Source: Pedobacter endophyticus (GTDB lineage: Bacteria; Bacteroidota; Bacteroidia; Sphingobacteriales; Sphingobacteriaceae). Taken from it: a DNA stretch of 64,000 nucleotides. Position numbers and translations under genes: made by a program. Of this stretch, positions 36,046 through 45,032 are shown piece by piece. The stretch lies in assembly GCF_015679185.1 (NCBI RefSeq), contig NZ_CP064939.1:3596001-3660000 (forward strand), read 5' to 3'. The notes under the pieces were generated by a model, which had not been told where the DNA came from, ran no database searches, and was given only the letters and a program-made list of their open reading frames with translations. Within the stretch, counting starts at the first letter, position 1. Every line of letters starts with the position of its first letter.

Positions 36046-37302
36046 TTGAAATTACTAAAGACGTCTTTTTTATCTGCAATTATAACATTTTTAAGGCTGG
36101 CTGCAGGTTTCGTTTCGGTCAAGGTTGTTGCAGTTATTACTGGCCCGGCTGGCGTTGCTTTAATTGGCGCTTTCAGTAATTTTTTGAGTGTAGTACTAAC
36201 TTTTGCTAATGGAGCAATAAATAATGGTGTGGTAAAATATACCGCTGAGTATGACCAAAACGATCGAAAACTAAGAACGCTATTAAGCACTGCTCTCAAG
36301 ATATCCATGGGATGTTCGATACTTGTTGGTTTTTTTCTGATCGTTAGCGCACCTCTCATATCCAAGTTAATTTTCACAAACACAATGTTCGTAAATGTCG
36401 TGCGCGTACTTGGAGTTACAATTATTTTTTACTCACTTAACTCACTATTAATTTCCATTCTAAATGGCAAGGGGCATATTAAAGACTTTACAATTGTAAA
36501 TGCGGTAGGAAGTGTAATAGGGCTAGTATTTACAGTCGTTTTAGTGCATAAATACAAGATAGTTGGTGCCTTATACTCTCTTGTTTTGGCCCAGACCCTG
36601 GTGTTTTTTATCACTTTGCTTCTGGTTTCAAGGAATGAGTGGTTCAGTTGGGCTATATTTCGAGCCAAGTTTAACAGAATTGCTGCACTTAAATTAAGCC
36701 ATTTTAGCTTAATGGCATTTGTGACTGCAGTTACTGTGCCCACATCTCAAATCATCTTACGGAATATGCTCATAAATAAGTTTGATATAGATCAGGCTGG
36801 CTATTGGCAGAGTGTGGTTAGGATTTCGGATGCGTATTTAATGATAATTACGACCTCGTTGGCAACTTACTACCTTCCAAAATTATCTTCTTTAAAGAAA
36901 GAACGAGATATACATGCTGAAATTTTAAATGGATTTAAAATGATTTTGCCAGTCGTTGCTATTGGATGTATTACAGTATACATATTGCGATTTTTCATTA
37001 TAGAATTGTTATACACAAAGGAATTTATGCAAATGGAAGTCTTATTTCTTTGGCAGTTAGTTGGCGATTTCTTGAAAATTACAGCTTGGCTTTTAGCTTA
37101 CGTAATGCTCGCAAAAGCCATGACAAAGGCTTATGTAATTTCAGAAGTTATTTTCAGTGCTCTATATTTAATTCTGAGTTATATCTTTATCAGTCGATAT
37201 GGATTGATTGGTGTTACTTATGCATTTGCTGCGAACTATGCTGTATACTTAATGGTGATGATAATTATTTTCAGAAAATTGTTATTCTTGAAGAATGGGT
37301 AA
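36046..37302 (+). CDS. Wzx-type O-unit flippase
   Basis: A 418-residue MATE/PST-superfamily membrane protein with about 12 hydrophobic segments, starting LKTSFLSAIITFLRLAAGFV. The stretch TGPAGVALIGAFSNFLSVVL resembles WzxE-type translocases, which flip undecaprenyl-linked repeat units across the inner membrane. The start codon is TTG (36046-36048), 7 bases after the aminotransferase stop. It overlaps the next gene by 8 bases. Confidence 0.9.
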   Translation: MKLLKTSFLSAIITFLRLAAGFVSVKVVAVITGPAGVALIGAFSNFLSVVLTFANGAINNGVVKYTAEYDQNDRKLRTLLSTALKISMGCSILVGFFLIVSAPLISKLIFTNTMFVNVVRVLGVTIIFYSLNSLLISILNGKGHIKDFTIVNAVGSVIGLVFTVVLVHKYKIVGALYSLVLAQTLVFFITLLLVSRNEWFSWAIFRAKFNRIAALKLSHFSLMAFVTAVTVPTSQIILRNMLINKFDIDQAGYWQSVVRISDAYLMIITTSLATYYLPKLSSLKKERDIHAEILNGFKMILPVVAIGCITVYILRFFIIELLYTKEFMQMEVLFLWQLVGDFLKITAWLLAYVMLAKAMTKAYVISEVIFSALYLILSYIFISRYGLIGVTYAFAANYAVYLMVMIIIFRKLLFLKNG

Positions 37303-38488
37303 AATAGAGTCAATTACATTCTTCTATCCAAGTACAATTGTTGGCGGAGCAGAATTTTTATTTATAAGATTGGCTGAAAACATTTGCCAAAGGTTTAATG
37401 TAAGGATCTATTATGTGGATTTTGAAGACGGTTTCGCAAGGAAAACTCTGAGAAACAATCATAAAATTTCTTTCATCGATTTTTTTAGATTTAAAAGGCA
37501 TTATATTCCGGCAAATACGCTAGTTGTAACTCCGCTGTCCTCAATAATTGATTTATTAAAGTTCGATAAATGCGAAGGTGATTTCAAGGTCCTATTTTGG
37601 TCTATCCATCCGTTTGCTTTGAACAATGTAATGAAACATTATCTAAATGGTAAACTAAATAAAATTATTTTTACGGAGGATTTAAATGAGTTCATTGCTT
37701 TGGGGGGAATTAAGTTTATGGATGGGCCAAACTATTCGATTCAGCGAAACATCTTCCAATTTTCCGGCGAACCGAGCTATTTGCCTATTCCAGTTCGTAT
37801 TGCTGAGAAGAGTAATGCTTACAGAACCAGTGCAAACATTAGGATAACTTGGCTTGGGCGATTATCAGAGGATAAGATTTTCGCATTATTAAATGTATTG
37901 AACCACGCAAATACTTTCGCATCTACGTCCTCAAGAAGTGTTTATGTAAACATTATTGGAGAAGGTGAAGCCGCAAATCTTCTGTTGATGGAAAGCTATC
38001 CTAACTTAAATATTGTCAGACATGGTAGCTTGATTTCAACAGAACTTTATGAGGTGCTAACAAACGACACAGACGTGCTTTTTGCTATGGGGACTTCAGC
38101 GCTTGAAGGCGGAGCACTCGCAATTCCAACAGTTCTGGTTGATATGTCGTATTCTGAAATTCCAGACTCAAACCGATTTAGATGGCTCTATGAAACTATT
38201 GATTTCTCATTGGCAGATGAATATACCCCTGAACAATCAGATCGGCATTTGTTTGATCAATTGATGAATGAGGTTAGTTTAAGACATGATATTCACGCTA
38301 CGAGATGTCATACATATGTTTCCACTTATCACAGTATGGACGCTGTTGGCTCAAGTTTAATGGATGCCTTAGAGAAAACGGATTTGACAATTAGCAGGTT
38401 AAAAAAATCCAGTTTTTCTCAGTTCGGAAAGTTAAATTTGCTTTCGGTCGTTAAATCATATATAATATTTCTATGCAAAAAATTTTAA
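37295..38488 (+). CDS. Glycosyltransferase, GT4-like
   Basis: A 397-residue GT-B fold glycosyltransferase. The N-terminus has FFYPSTIVGGAEFLFIRLAE (the glycine-rich acceptor loop); the C-terminal domain starts at ITWLGRLSEDK and includes FAMGTSALEGGALAIPTVLV, a diverged version of the GT4 E-x7-E region. Donor and linkage are unknown. It overlaps the flippase by 8 bases and wecB by 16. Confidence 0.82.
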   Translation: MGKIESITFFYPSTIVGGAEFLFIRLAENICQRFNVRIYYVDFEDGFARKTLRNNHKISFIDFFRFKRHYIPANTLVVTPLSSIIDLLKFDKCEGDFKVLFWSIHPFALNNVMKHYLNGKLNKIIFTEDLNEFIALGGIKFMDGPNYSIQRNIFQFSGEPSYLPIPVRIAEKSNAYRTSANIRITWLGRLSEDKIFALLNVLNHANTFASTSSRSVYVNIIGEGEAANLLLMESYPNLNIVRHGSLISTELYEVLTNDTDVLFAMGTSALEGGALAIPTVLVDMSYSEIPDSNRFRWLYETIDFSLADEYTPEQSDRHLFDQLMNEVSLRHDIHATRCHTYVSTYHSMDAVGSSLMDALEKTDLTISRLKKSSFSQFGKLNLLSVVKSYIIFLCKKF

Positions 38489-39588
38489 TCGTATTCGGAA
38501 CTAGGCCTGAGGCCATAAAGATGGCACCTTTGGTAAAGGCTTTTTTGCAGTCTGCCGATAATTTCGTGACCAAAGTGTGCGTAACCGCCCAGCATAGAGA
38601 GATGCTTGATCAGGTTATTGATTTTTTCGAAATAATACCTGATTACGATTTGAATTTAATGAAGCCTTCTCAGAATCTTTATCAACTTACTGCAGACGTA
38701 TTGACAGGATTAAAGACTGTGTTTGAGGATTTTCAACCTGACTACGTTTTTGTGCATGGGGATACTACGACGTCAACTGCCGCAGCGATGGGTGCATTCT
38801 ATAATCAATCACGTGTATGTCATGTAGAAGCTGGTTTAAGAACTTTCGATAAATGGTCCCCTTTTCCGGAAGAAATGAATAGGCAGATCACAGGTAGACT
38901 GGCAGATTTACACTTTGCCCCAACATTGAAATCAAAACAAAATCTAATGCGAGAGGGGGTTTCCGAAGCTAAGATCATCGTTGTTGGAAATACCGTTATT
39001 GATGGTCTAAATTGGGCTGTAGAAAAACTTAAAAGCTATGAAAACCGCCAAATTCGAGAGCTCAAAGATATTGTGGGTGATAAGAAAATTATTTTAGTAA
39101 CCGGTCATAGAAGAGAAAATTTCGGACAAGGGTTTATTGAAATATGTAATGCAATCAAGGAAATTTCCAAGAGGGATGATGTACAGCTAATATACCCTGT
39201 GCACTTAAATCCCAATGTGCAAACTCCAGTTTATAATATCTTGAGTGGCTGTGATAATGTTAATTTAATTGAGCCTTTAAGTTATCCCAGCTTCGTATGG
39301 TTAATGTCTAAAAGTCATATAATACTTACGGACAGCGGTGGTATTCAGGAGGAGGCACCGAGTCTTGGCAAACCGGTACTGGTGATGAGAGAAAATACAG
39401 AGCGTCCTGAAGCTGTGGAGGCGGGCACCGCAAAATTAGTTGGCACTAGCAAAGAGAAAATTGTAAAAGAAGTGACTTTGTTGTTAGATGATTCTGCTAT
39501 TTTTAAGGCAATGAGCGAAGCTAATAACCCTTATGGAGATGGTACAGCTGCTAACCAAATTCTAAAAGCAATAAAGAACTATGGCTGA
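38473..39588 (+). CDS. wecB: UDP-N-acetylglucosamine 2-epimerase
   Basis: A 371-residue non-hydrolysing epimerase giving UDP-ManNAc from UDP-GlcNAc. Seen: VFGTRPEAIKMAPLVKAF, FVHGDTTTSTAAAMGAF, HVEAGLRTFDKWSPFPEEMN, VTGHRRENFGQGF and DSGGIQEEAPSLGKPVLVMR. Length and motifs are standard. It sits between two glycosyltransferases, so ManNAc or a derivative is likely part of the polymer. The dehydrogenase at 26063 could oxidise it, but that enzyme looks more like WbpO/TviB than WecC. Confidence 0.95.
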   Translation: MQKILIVFGTRPEAIKMAPLVKAFLQSADNFVTKVCVTAQHREMLDQVIDFFEIIPDYDLNLMKPSQNLYQLTADVLTGLKTVFEDFQPDYVFVHGDTTTSTAAAMGAFYNQSRVCHVEAGLRTFDKWSPFPEEMNRQITGRLADLHFAPTLKSKQNLMREGVSEAKIIVVGNTVIDGLNWAVEKLKSYENRQIRELKDIVGDKKIILVTGHRRENFGQGFIEICNAIKEISKRDDVQLIYPVHLNPNVQTPVYNILSGCDNVNLIEPLSYPSFVWLMSKSHIILTDSGGIQEEAPSLGKPVLVMRENTERPEAVEAGTAKLVGTSKEKIVKEVTLLLDDSAIFKAMSEANNPYGDGTAANQILKAIKNYG

Positions 39589-40660
39589 AAAACTTATCAT
39601 AATTGCGCCTTACCCCAGAGAGAATAATATTAAAGATGGGATGCAAATACGAGTAAGTGCTATTGATAAGTTGTTGGCGAGTTTTCCCAGAAAATACGTT
39701 AACATATCTATTAGACATAAACATCGAATTAAATCGCGACATAGCGATCTGGTTACGGAAATACATCTGAATCCAATTTTGCATTTCTTTGATATTTTGA
39801 GATTGATAAAAGGAGCAGAAAATATTTACGCCCATTCCTTATATGCATTTAAATTGATACCATATGCACTTTTATTAATATCGAAGACGAACAAAAATTT
39901 AATTTTGGATGCGCATGGAGTTGTTCCAGAAGAATTCTACTTCGAAAATAAGAAGCTTATGGGAAGCTATCTCAGCTTTTTAGAAGCACAAATATTTAAA
40001 AGGGTTAATCACTGCATAAGTGTTTCAAATAAGATGGCTGCCCATTTTGCAAATAAATACAAAAAAGGAGATATTGATTGGCATGATCACATATTTTATA
40101 TACATAACTCCAACCTGAAAGAAACTAATGCAGAGGTTTGTGATAAATTAAGAGCTAAATATGGAATAGATGAGAGATCGTGTGTGTTAATTTATAGCGG
40201 AAATCTACAAAAGTGGCAGAACATAGACATGATGCTCGCCAAACTCTCTAAAATTATAAATTCATCAATAAAGATAATAGTGCTGACAGGGGAAATGGAA
40301 AAATTTCAGTCCCTAATAGCCAAATACAATCTTTCCGAATCCATATGCTTAGCATCTGTATCACCCAGTGAACTTAGTGATTACTATGCAATCAGCCATT
40401 ACGGATTTATTTTAAGAGACGATATCATTGTAAACAGGGTAGCCAATCCAACTAAAATGCTTGAATATTTAACGTTTGGACTGGTTCCGATTGTTATTTC
40501 CCCTGAGATTGGAGATTATAACGCTTTGGGCTATGACTATCTAAAAATTAACGAACTAGATGGAAGTATCAGAAAAATAAAAAGCATCAATAATATGCAA
40601 ATTGCAAACTCTATTATTGAAGTTAACCAGACATTCAAGCTACACAAGTTAATAATATAG
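39581..40660 (+). CDS. Glycosyltransferase, GT4-like
   Basis: A 359-residue GT-B protein. N-terminal domain with IIAPYPRENNIKDGMQIRVS and the LILDAHGVVPEEFYF acceptor-side stretch; C-terminal donor domain with LIYSGNLQKWQNIDMMLAKL and NPTKMLEYLTFGLVPIVISP, where the Glu of the GT4 motif appears as MLEYL. Donor unknown. It overlaps wecB by 8 bases. Confidence 0.82.
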   Translation: MAEKLIIIAPYPRENNIKDGMQIRVSAIDKLLASFPRKYVNISIRHKHRIKSRHSDLVTEIHLNPILHFFDILRLIKGAENIYAHSLYAFKLIPYALLLISKTNKNLILDAHGVVPEEFYFENKKLMGSYLSFLEAQIFKRVNHCISVSNKMAAHFANKYKKGDIDWHDHIFYIHNSNLKETNAEVCDKLRAKYGIDERSCVLIYSGNLQKWQNIDMMLAKLSKIINSSIKIIVLTGEMEKFQSLIAKYNLSESICLASVSPSELSDYYAISHYGFILRDDIIVNRVANPTKMLEYLTFGLVPIVISPEIGDYNALGYDYLKINELDGSIRKIKSINNMQIANSIIEVNQTFKLHKLII

Positions 40661-40671
40661 GAGAGACTGGA

Positions 40672-41676
40672 GTGGATGATAAGCTGATATTGCGTATTGT
40701 AATAGTCAATTTCAACGGAGATAATGATACAATAGCTTGTATCGATTCAATTCTGGAATCGACAGATAAATTATATCAAATTTTTATTGTTGATAATTCT
40801 CCATCAGGAGAATCTATTGATCGAATAGTTCATTGGTTACAAGAGGTAAACAGCAGAAAGACGAACTATCACAACTCAGTTTTTGGAGAAACACTTTACA
40901 AAATATTCTCGAAATATGACTTTGAATTAATTAATGATGAAATTGAAACTCGCATTGTAATTGTAAAAGATGTTAAAAACCATGGCTTTGCTGCTGCTAA
41001 TAATATTTGCATAAAATATCTATCTAGAGTTCAGTCAGTTAAATGGATCTGGTTGTTAAATAATGACACATTGGTACCCCCTTCAACTATACGAACTATA
41101 AAGGAAGGTATCGCGCAATCAAGAGCTAACACTGGCATATATGGTACGAAACTTTATTATGCGCATGAAAAGGGAATGTTACAAGGGGTGGCGGGCCAGT
41201 ACAATTTCTGGACAGCAACATCGAAGCACCTTGGCGGTAGGCAGGCAGACTATAACTATAGCTATGAGAAGTTCATCCGGGAGGCTGATTATATAATCGG
41301 AGCATCTATGATAGTTAGCAAGGCATTTGTGAATGATGTCGGTTTTATGAATGAGGAATATTTTCTTTATTACGAAGAAATAGACTGGGCATTTAGAGGC
41401 AAAAATAAGGGGTGGCAAATAGATTTGATTCCAAGTGCATATATTTATCATAAAGAAGGAGCTAGTATCTCTAAGACAGCAAATAATATTTCTCTTCTAG
41501 CAGATAAGTGTTTTGTGGTCAATAGGCTTAAAATAACAAAAAAATATGCGCCCAACTATCTATTGAGTGTATATGCATCAATATTGCTTGTGTTGGTAAA
41601 TAGGATATTGCGTGGCCAATTCAGTCATATACTGCCGATTGTTAGAGCATTAGTATTAAATAATCCGTTGTTATGA
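40672..41676 (+). CDS. Glycosyltransferase family 2
   Basis: A 334-residue GT-A fold enzyme, with IVNFNGDNDTIACIDSILES at the N-terminus, the metal-binding LLNNDTLVPP (DxD-like NND), and the YYEEIDWAFRGKNKGWQI motif of rhamnosyltransferase-like GT2 proteins. A C-terminal hydrophobic stretch may anchor it. The start is GTG (40672), preceded by aggagagactgg, one of the few Shine-Dalgarno-like sequences in the window. It overlaps the polymerase gene by ATGA. Confidence 0.9.
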   Translation: MDDKLILRIVIVNFNGDNDTIACIDSILESTDKLYQIFIVDNSPSGESIDRIVHWLQEVNSRKTNYHNSVFGETLYKIFSKYDFELINDEIETRIVIVKDVKNHGFAAANNICIKYLSRVQSVKWIWLLNNDTLVPPSTIRTIKEGIAQSRANTGIYGTKLYYAHEKGMLQGVAGQYNFWTATSKHLGGRQADYNYSYEKFIREADYIIGASMIVSKAFVNDVGFMNEEYFLYYEEIDWAFRGKNKGWQIDLIPSAYIYHKEGASISKTANNISLLADKCFVVNRLKITKKYAPNYLLSVYASILLVLVNRILRGQFSHILPIVRALVLNNPLL

Positions 41677-43067
41677 TAGGCCGATTAGATTCAATTAACA
41701 CTACGGATATTATTTACAAGGTAATTGCATTAATATTTATATTTATATTCTATCAACAGGTTCTTGTTATTAATATTGGAGGAAGCTTTAAAATTTATGA
41801 GTTTTTAGGATTGATTTTATTGGGTATATTTATGCTTACAGATACAAAAACTATCTATAGTAAGTATTCTTTGTTGCTGTTTATATGTTTTGTAATAGCT
41901 CCCATACCTGGAAACCTGCTCAATTTTTTTAATCCCATTAAATTGAATTACAGCAACCATTTTCCAGAGGCAGCGTCCAAGTTTAGATTTAACATTTGGA
42001 TTGCGCCAGTTCTAATTTATTTATACTATTTATTGAATTGGATAGTTATCAATTACATAATTGGGTCAAAAATAGTTTTTCAAAAGCATAAAAAGCTTGT
42101 GAAATACTTCGTTATATCTGGGTCATTAATTTCTGCATATTCATTTTATGGATATTTTTTGGTTCCAAAAGGTTTGCCAGATCTTGTGCCAGGATTTTTA
42201 GATTATAGGAACTCCACGCCCTTGAGTGTACACCGACCTGCGGGATTTTCTGCTGAGCCCGGCAGCTATGTCTTAATGGTAATGTGGCTACTATTATATT
42301 TAATTTTCATACCGGATCTGTTTAAAACTAAATATTTACAGAACATTTTGCTCTTTTGCACGTTGATTTTGCTTATTTTAACACAATCGACGTCGCTTAT
42401 TGCGATCGCTCTTGCAATGTTTGTGTTTTACTTTTTCTTAAACGGATGGAAGAGTAGGTTTAACATTGCCTTACTCATCTTACTAGCGGCCTTTGCATTT
42501 GGATCAGTAGTAGCCTATTTCGAGATTGGGGACTTAGTAGAGTACATTTTTATACAAAAAGTAGAAAATTTTTTTTCAAAAAGAGATTATGTAACTTTTA
42601 ATGACTCTGGAGCTATAAGAAGCTATACGAATTATATCGGATTAAAAGTCTTTAAAGCTAATCCAATATTTGGTGTCGGAGGAGGTAATTCTTACTTTTA
42701 CATGTGGGCGTTTGAAAATGGAAATGAAACGGGGGTAATAACTTACGACATGCTTCCTCAAAGTGCTCATGGTAAAATCCTGGCGGAACTTGGCCTTTTT
42801 GGATATATCCCTTTTTTAACCTTTTTTTTGTTTGCAATATTTAAGTTCTACCAAAAAATCACAACTAAGTGCCGGGGATTTAAAGACAAGTATTTTGTGG
42901 GTACCTATAAGGTCGGCTTCATAGGAACGCTCGCTACACTGGGAATGCTATTATCGATTGCACCCGAATATAATTTATTTATCTGGGTAAATATTGCATT
43001 AATGTTAAACATTGTTCATCATGAAAAGAAAATAAATGGTCATACAGCGAATACTATCGAATCGTAA
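41673..43067 (+). CDS. O-antigen/polysaccharide polymerase (Wzy-like)
   Basis: A 464-residue integral membrane protein with about 11 segments and a large periplasmic loop. The pattern RPAGFSAEPGSYVLMVMW, then LILTQSTSLIAIALAM, ANPIFGVGGGNSYFY and SAHGKILAELGLFGYIPFL matches the Wzy/WaaL (O-antigen ligase) superfamily. Its place between glycosyltransferases in a cluster with Wzx and Wzz argues for polymerase and not ligase. Overlaps its upstream gene by 4 bases. Confidence 0.88.
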   Translation: MIGRLDSINTTDIIYKVIALIFIFIFYQQVLVINIGGSFKIYEFLGLILLGIFMLTDTKTIYSKYSLLLFICFVIAPIPGNLLNFFNPIKLNYSNHFPEAASKFRFNIWIAPVLIYLYYLLNWIVINYIIGSKIVFQKHKKLVKYFVISGSLISAYSFYGYFLVPKGLPDLVPGFLDYRNSTPLSVHRPAGFSAEPGSYVLMVMWLLLYLIFIPDLFKTKYLQNILLFCTLILLILTQSTSLIAIALAMFVFYFFLNGWKSRFNIALLILLAAFAFGSVVAYFEIGDLVEYIFIQKVENFFSKRDYVTFNDSGAIRSYTNYIGLKVFKANPIFGVGGGNSYFYMWAFENGNETGVITYDMLPQSAHGKILAELGLFGYIPFLTFFLFAIFKFYQKITTKCRGFKDKYFVGTYKVGFIGTLATLGMLLSIAPEYNLFIWVNIALMLNIVHHEKKINGHTANTIES

Positions 43068-43071
43068 ATTT

Positions 43072-44061
43072 ATGAAAATGCCGAGTTGGCAAATAGTTTA
43101 TGAGTGGGAAGACGATTTTATAGAGGCTATGAATCTTAAAATGGTTAATGCCTTTAAGAAGATATTTTTTGATAACAAATTGTCTAGATATTTCATAAAA
43201 AAGAAATATGTTAACCGTTTAATTCGAAACGTAGATTTGATCACGCAAAGAGAAACAAAGGCGATAGCCTTCGACTTATTTCCAAGACCAACTTTCTCTT
43301 ATATTACATCCTGCAATGTTATACCAATAATTATTGATTTCTGGCTTACGGAGGATCTGGATGCTTTTTATGAAAATTATCAAAATTGCAAATTTGTATG
43401 TATTTCCAGCTTGGAAGCATATAATTATTTAAAAAAGAAGAAATGTCCTCTAGAAATCTATCACCTCCCTTTGAGTATATCAGATCGTTACAATAACAGT
43501 GATAATTTTATGTCGAATAAGCGTTTCGATTTAATATTAGCTGGAAGAGAAAATTTAGTTTTGCAATCTTTTTTAGATATATATAAAGAACAACATCCTG
43601 AATTGAATATTGTGTATAGACAAATAGAAGATGGTAAAATAAATTTCTACTCGACTAAGGACGGATTTTTAGGGAATTTTAATAGTCGTAGTGATTATTT
43701 CAAACTGCTAACCCAATGTAAAATTGGATTTTATTCTACACCTGGCATCGATGGAGGAGAAGTCAGAACAGGGGGTGCTAATCCGGTAACACCTAGGTTT
43801 CTTGAGTTGCTAAGCGCAGGATGTAGAGTCGTTTCTCGTTATCAGAAAAATGATGATACGGAATTTTATGAATTAGAAAATATGACAGTTAATGCACTAA
43901 CCTATGAAGTATTTTCAGAGACCATGGACGTATATCTGAATGAGCTGGAATTTCCCAAACATAAGTATGAAACATATCTGTCAAAGCACTATACGTCGGA
44001 ACGAGTTTGCCAACTACAAAAAATCATAATAGAAAATGAAAACACACATCGTAATAACTAG
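43072..44061 (+). CDS. Glycosyltransferase-like protein, 329 aa
   Basis: A protein of GT-B layout with a diverged N-terminus (MKMPSWQIVYEWEDDFIEAM). The C-terminal half has DLILAGRENLVLQSFLDIY, FYSTPGIDGGEVRTGGANPV and TPRFLELLSAGCRVVSRYQK, the last resembling the E-containing donor loop of GT4 enzymes. I take the ATG at 43072, 4 bases past the wzy stop; an upstream in-frame ATG at 43036 would overlap wzy by 32 bases. Function inferred from position; specificity unknown. Confidence 0.72.
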   Translation: MKMPSWQIVYEWEDDFIEAMNLKMVNAFKKIFFDNKLSRYFIKKKYVNRLIRNVDLITQRETKAIAFDLFPRPTFSYITSCNVIPIIIDFWLTEDLDAFYENYQNCKFVCISSLEAYNYLKKKKCPLEIYHLPLSISDRYNNSDNFMSNKRFDLILAGRENLVLQSFLDIYKEQHPELNIVYRQIEDGKINFYSTKDGFLGNFNSRSDYFKLLTQCKIGFYSTPGIDGGEVRTGGANPVTPRFLELLSAGCRVVSRYQKNDDTEFYELENMTVNALTYEVFSETMDVYLNELEFPKHKYETYLSKHYTSERVCQLQKIIIENENTHRNN

Positions 44062-45028
44062 TATATTTCCTCCAACTGAGGCAATCGAAAAATTTTCAGC
44101 GCTAGAGGATTTCCAGCTTACAGTAGTTGGAGACAAAAAAACACCTGAGGGCTGGAACTATCCTAATGTAAATTATCTATCAATCGCAGATCAAGAGAAC
44201 TCCGGATTCTCACTTGCTAAGATACTGCCTTATAATCACTATTGTAGAAAGATGATTGGTTATTTACATGCCATTAAGAACAAAGCAAATCGTATTATCG
44301 ATACTGATGACGACAACATCCCCTACGATAGCTGGCATTTTCCAGACCTAGAGGCGTCGCAAGATCACTTAAACGAAAATCTGGGCTTCATCAATATATA
44401 TCAACTTTTCACAGAACAAAAGATTTGGCCTCGTGGGCTTCCTTTGAAACTTATTACCACAAAATACTCACTTGAAGAAGCTGTTAATGAAAAAAAGAGT
44501 AATGTTGGTGTGTGGCAAGGGTTGGCAGATGAGGATCCAGATGTAGATGCAATCTATCGTCTTACAAGTGATGAGCCCTGCTATTTTAACAAGCGAAAAC
44601 CTGTTGTTTTGTCAAAGGGAACCCTTTGCCCCTACAACTCGCAAAACACAATGTATAGACAAGAATTGTTTTCTTTACTTTACCTACCTACATATGTAAC
44701 TTTTAGGTTTACAGATATATTGCGTGGGTTAGTGGCACAACCAATTATGTGGTTATATGGATATCATTTAGGCTTTACTGAGGCTACAGTAATACAAAAG
44801 CGAAATCCCCATGACTATCTTAAGGATTTTATGTCGGAGGTGCCGATGTTCGAATATACGGAAACGGTGATTGAATTGGTCAAAAGTGCGATATCATCTG
44901 ATAGATCAATAAATGAAAATTTGAGGTTAGCCTACCAGAGTTTACTGAACAATGGTATTGTAGAACAGCGTGAGCTAGATACGCTAGATGCATGGATTAA
45001 TGATGTCGAAAACTTCAAATTAAAATAA
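44036..45028 (+). CDS. STELLO/DUF288 glycosyltransferase-like protein
   Basis: A 330-residue protein with the DUF288/STELLO layout: IVITSIFPPTEAIEKFSALE, VVGDKKTPEGW, LPYNHYCRKMIGYLHAIKNK and RIIDTDDDNIPYD (DDD at residues 91-93, a GT-A-like metal motif). Later WPRGLPLKLI, FNKRKPVVL and TMYRQELFSLLYLPTYVTFR. The domain is best known from the plant STELLO Golgi proteins that affect cellulose synthase, and from scattered animal and bacterial homologues. A role in adding or modifying a sugar of this polymer is inferred. Overlaps the previous gene by 26 bases. Confidence 0.85.
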   Translation: MKTHIVITSIFPPTEAIEKFSALEDFQLTVVGDKKTPEGWNYPNVNYLSIADQENSGFSLAKILPYNHYCRKMIGYLHAIKNKANRIIDTDDDNIPYDSWHFPDLEASQDHLNENLGFINIYQLFTEQKIWPRGLPLKLITTKYSLEEAVNEKKSNVGVWQGLADEDPDVDAIYRLTSDEPCYFNKRKPVVLSKGTLCPYNSQNTMYRQELFSLLYLPTYVTFRFTDILRGLVAQPIMWLYGYHLGFTEATVIQKRNPHDYLKDFMSEVPMFEYTETVIELVKSAISSDRSINENLRLAYQSLLNNGIVEQRELDTLDAWINDVENFKLK

Positions 45029-45032
45029 TCAG

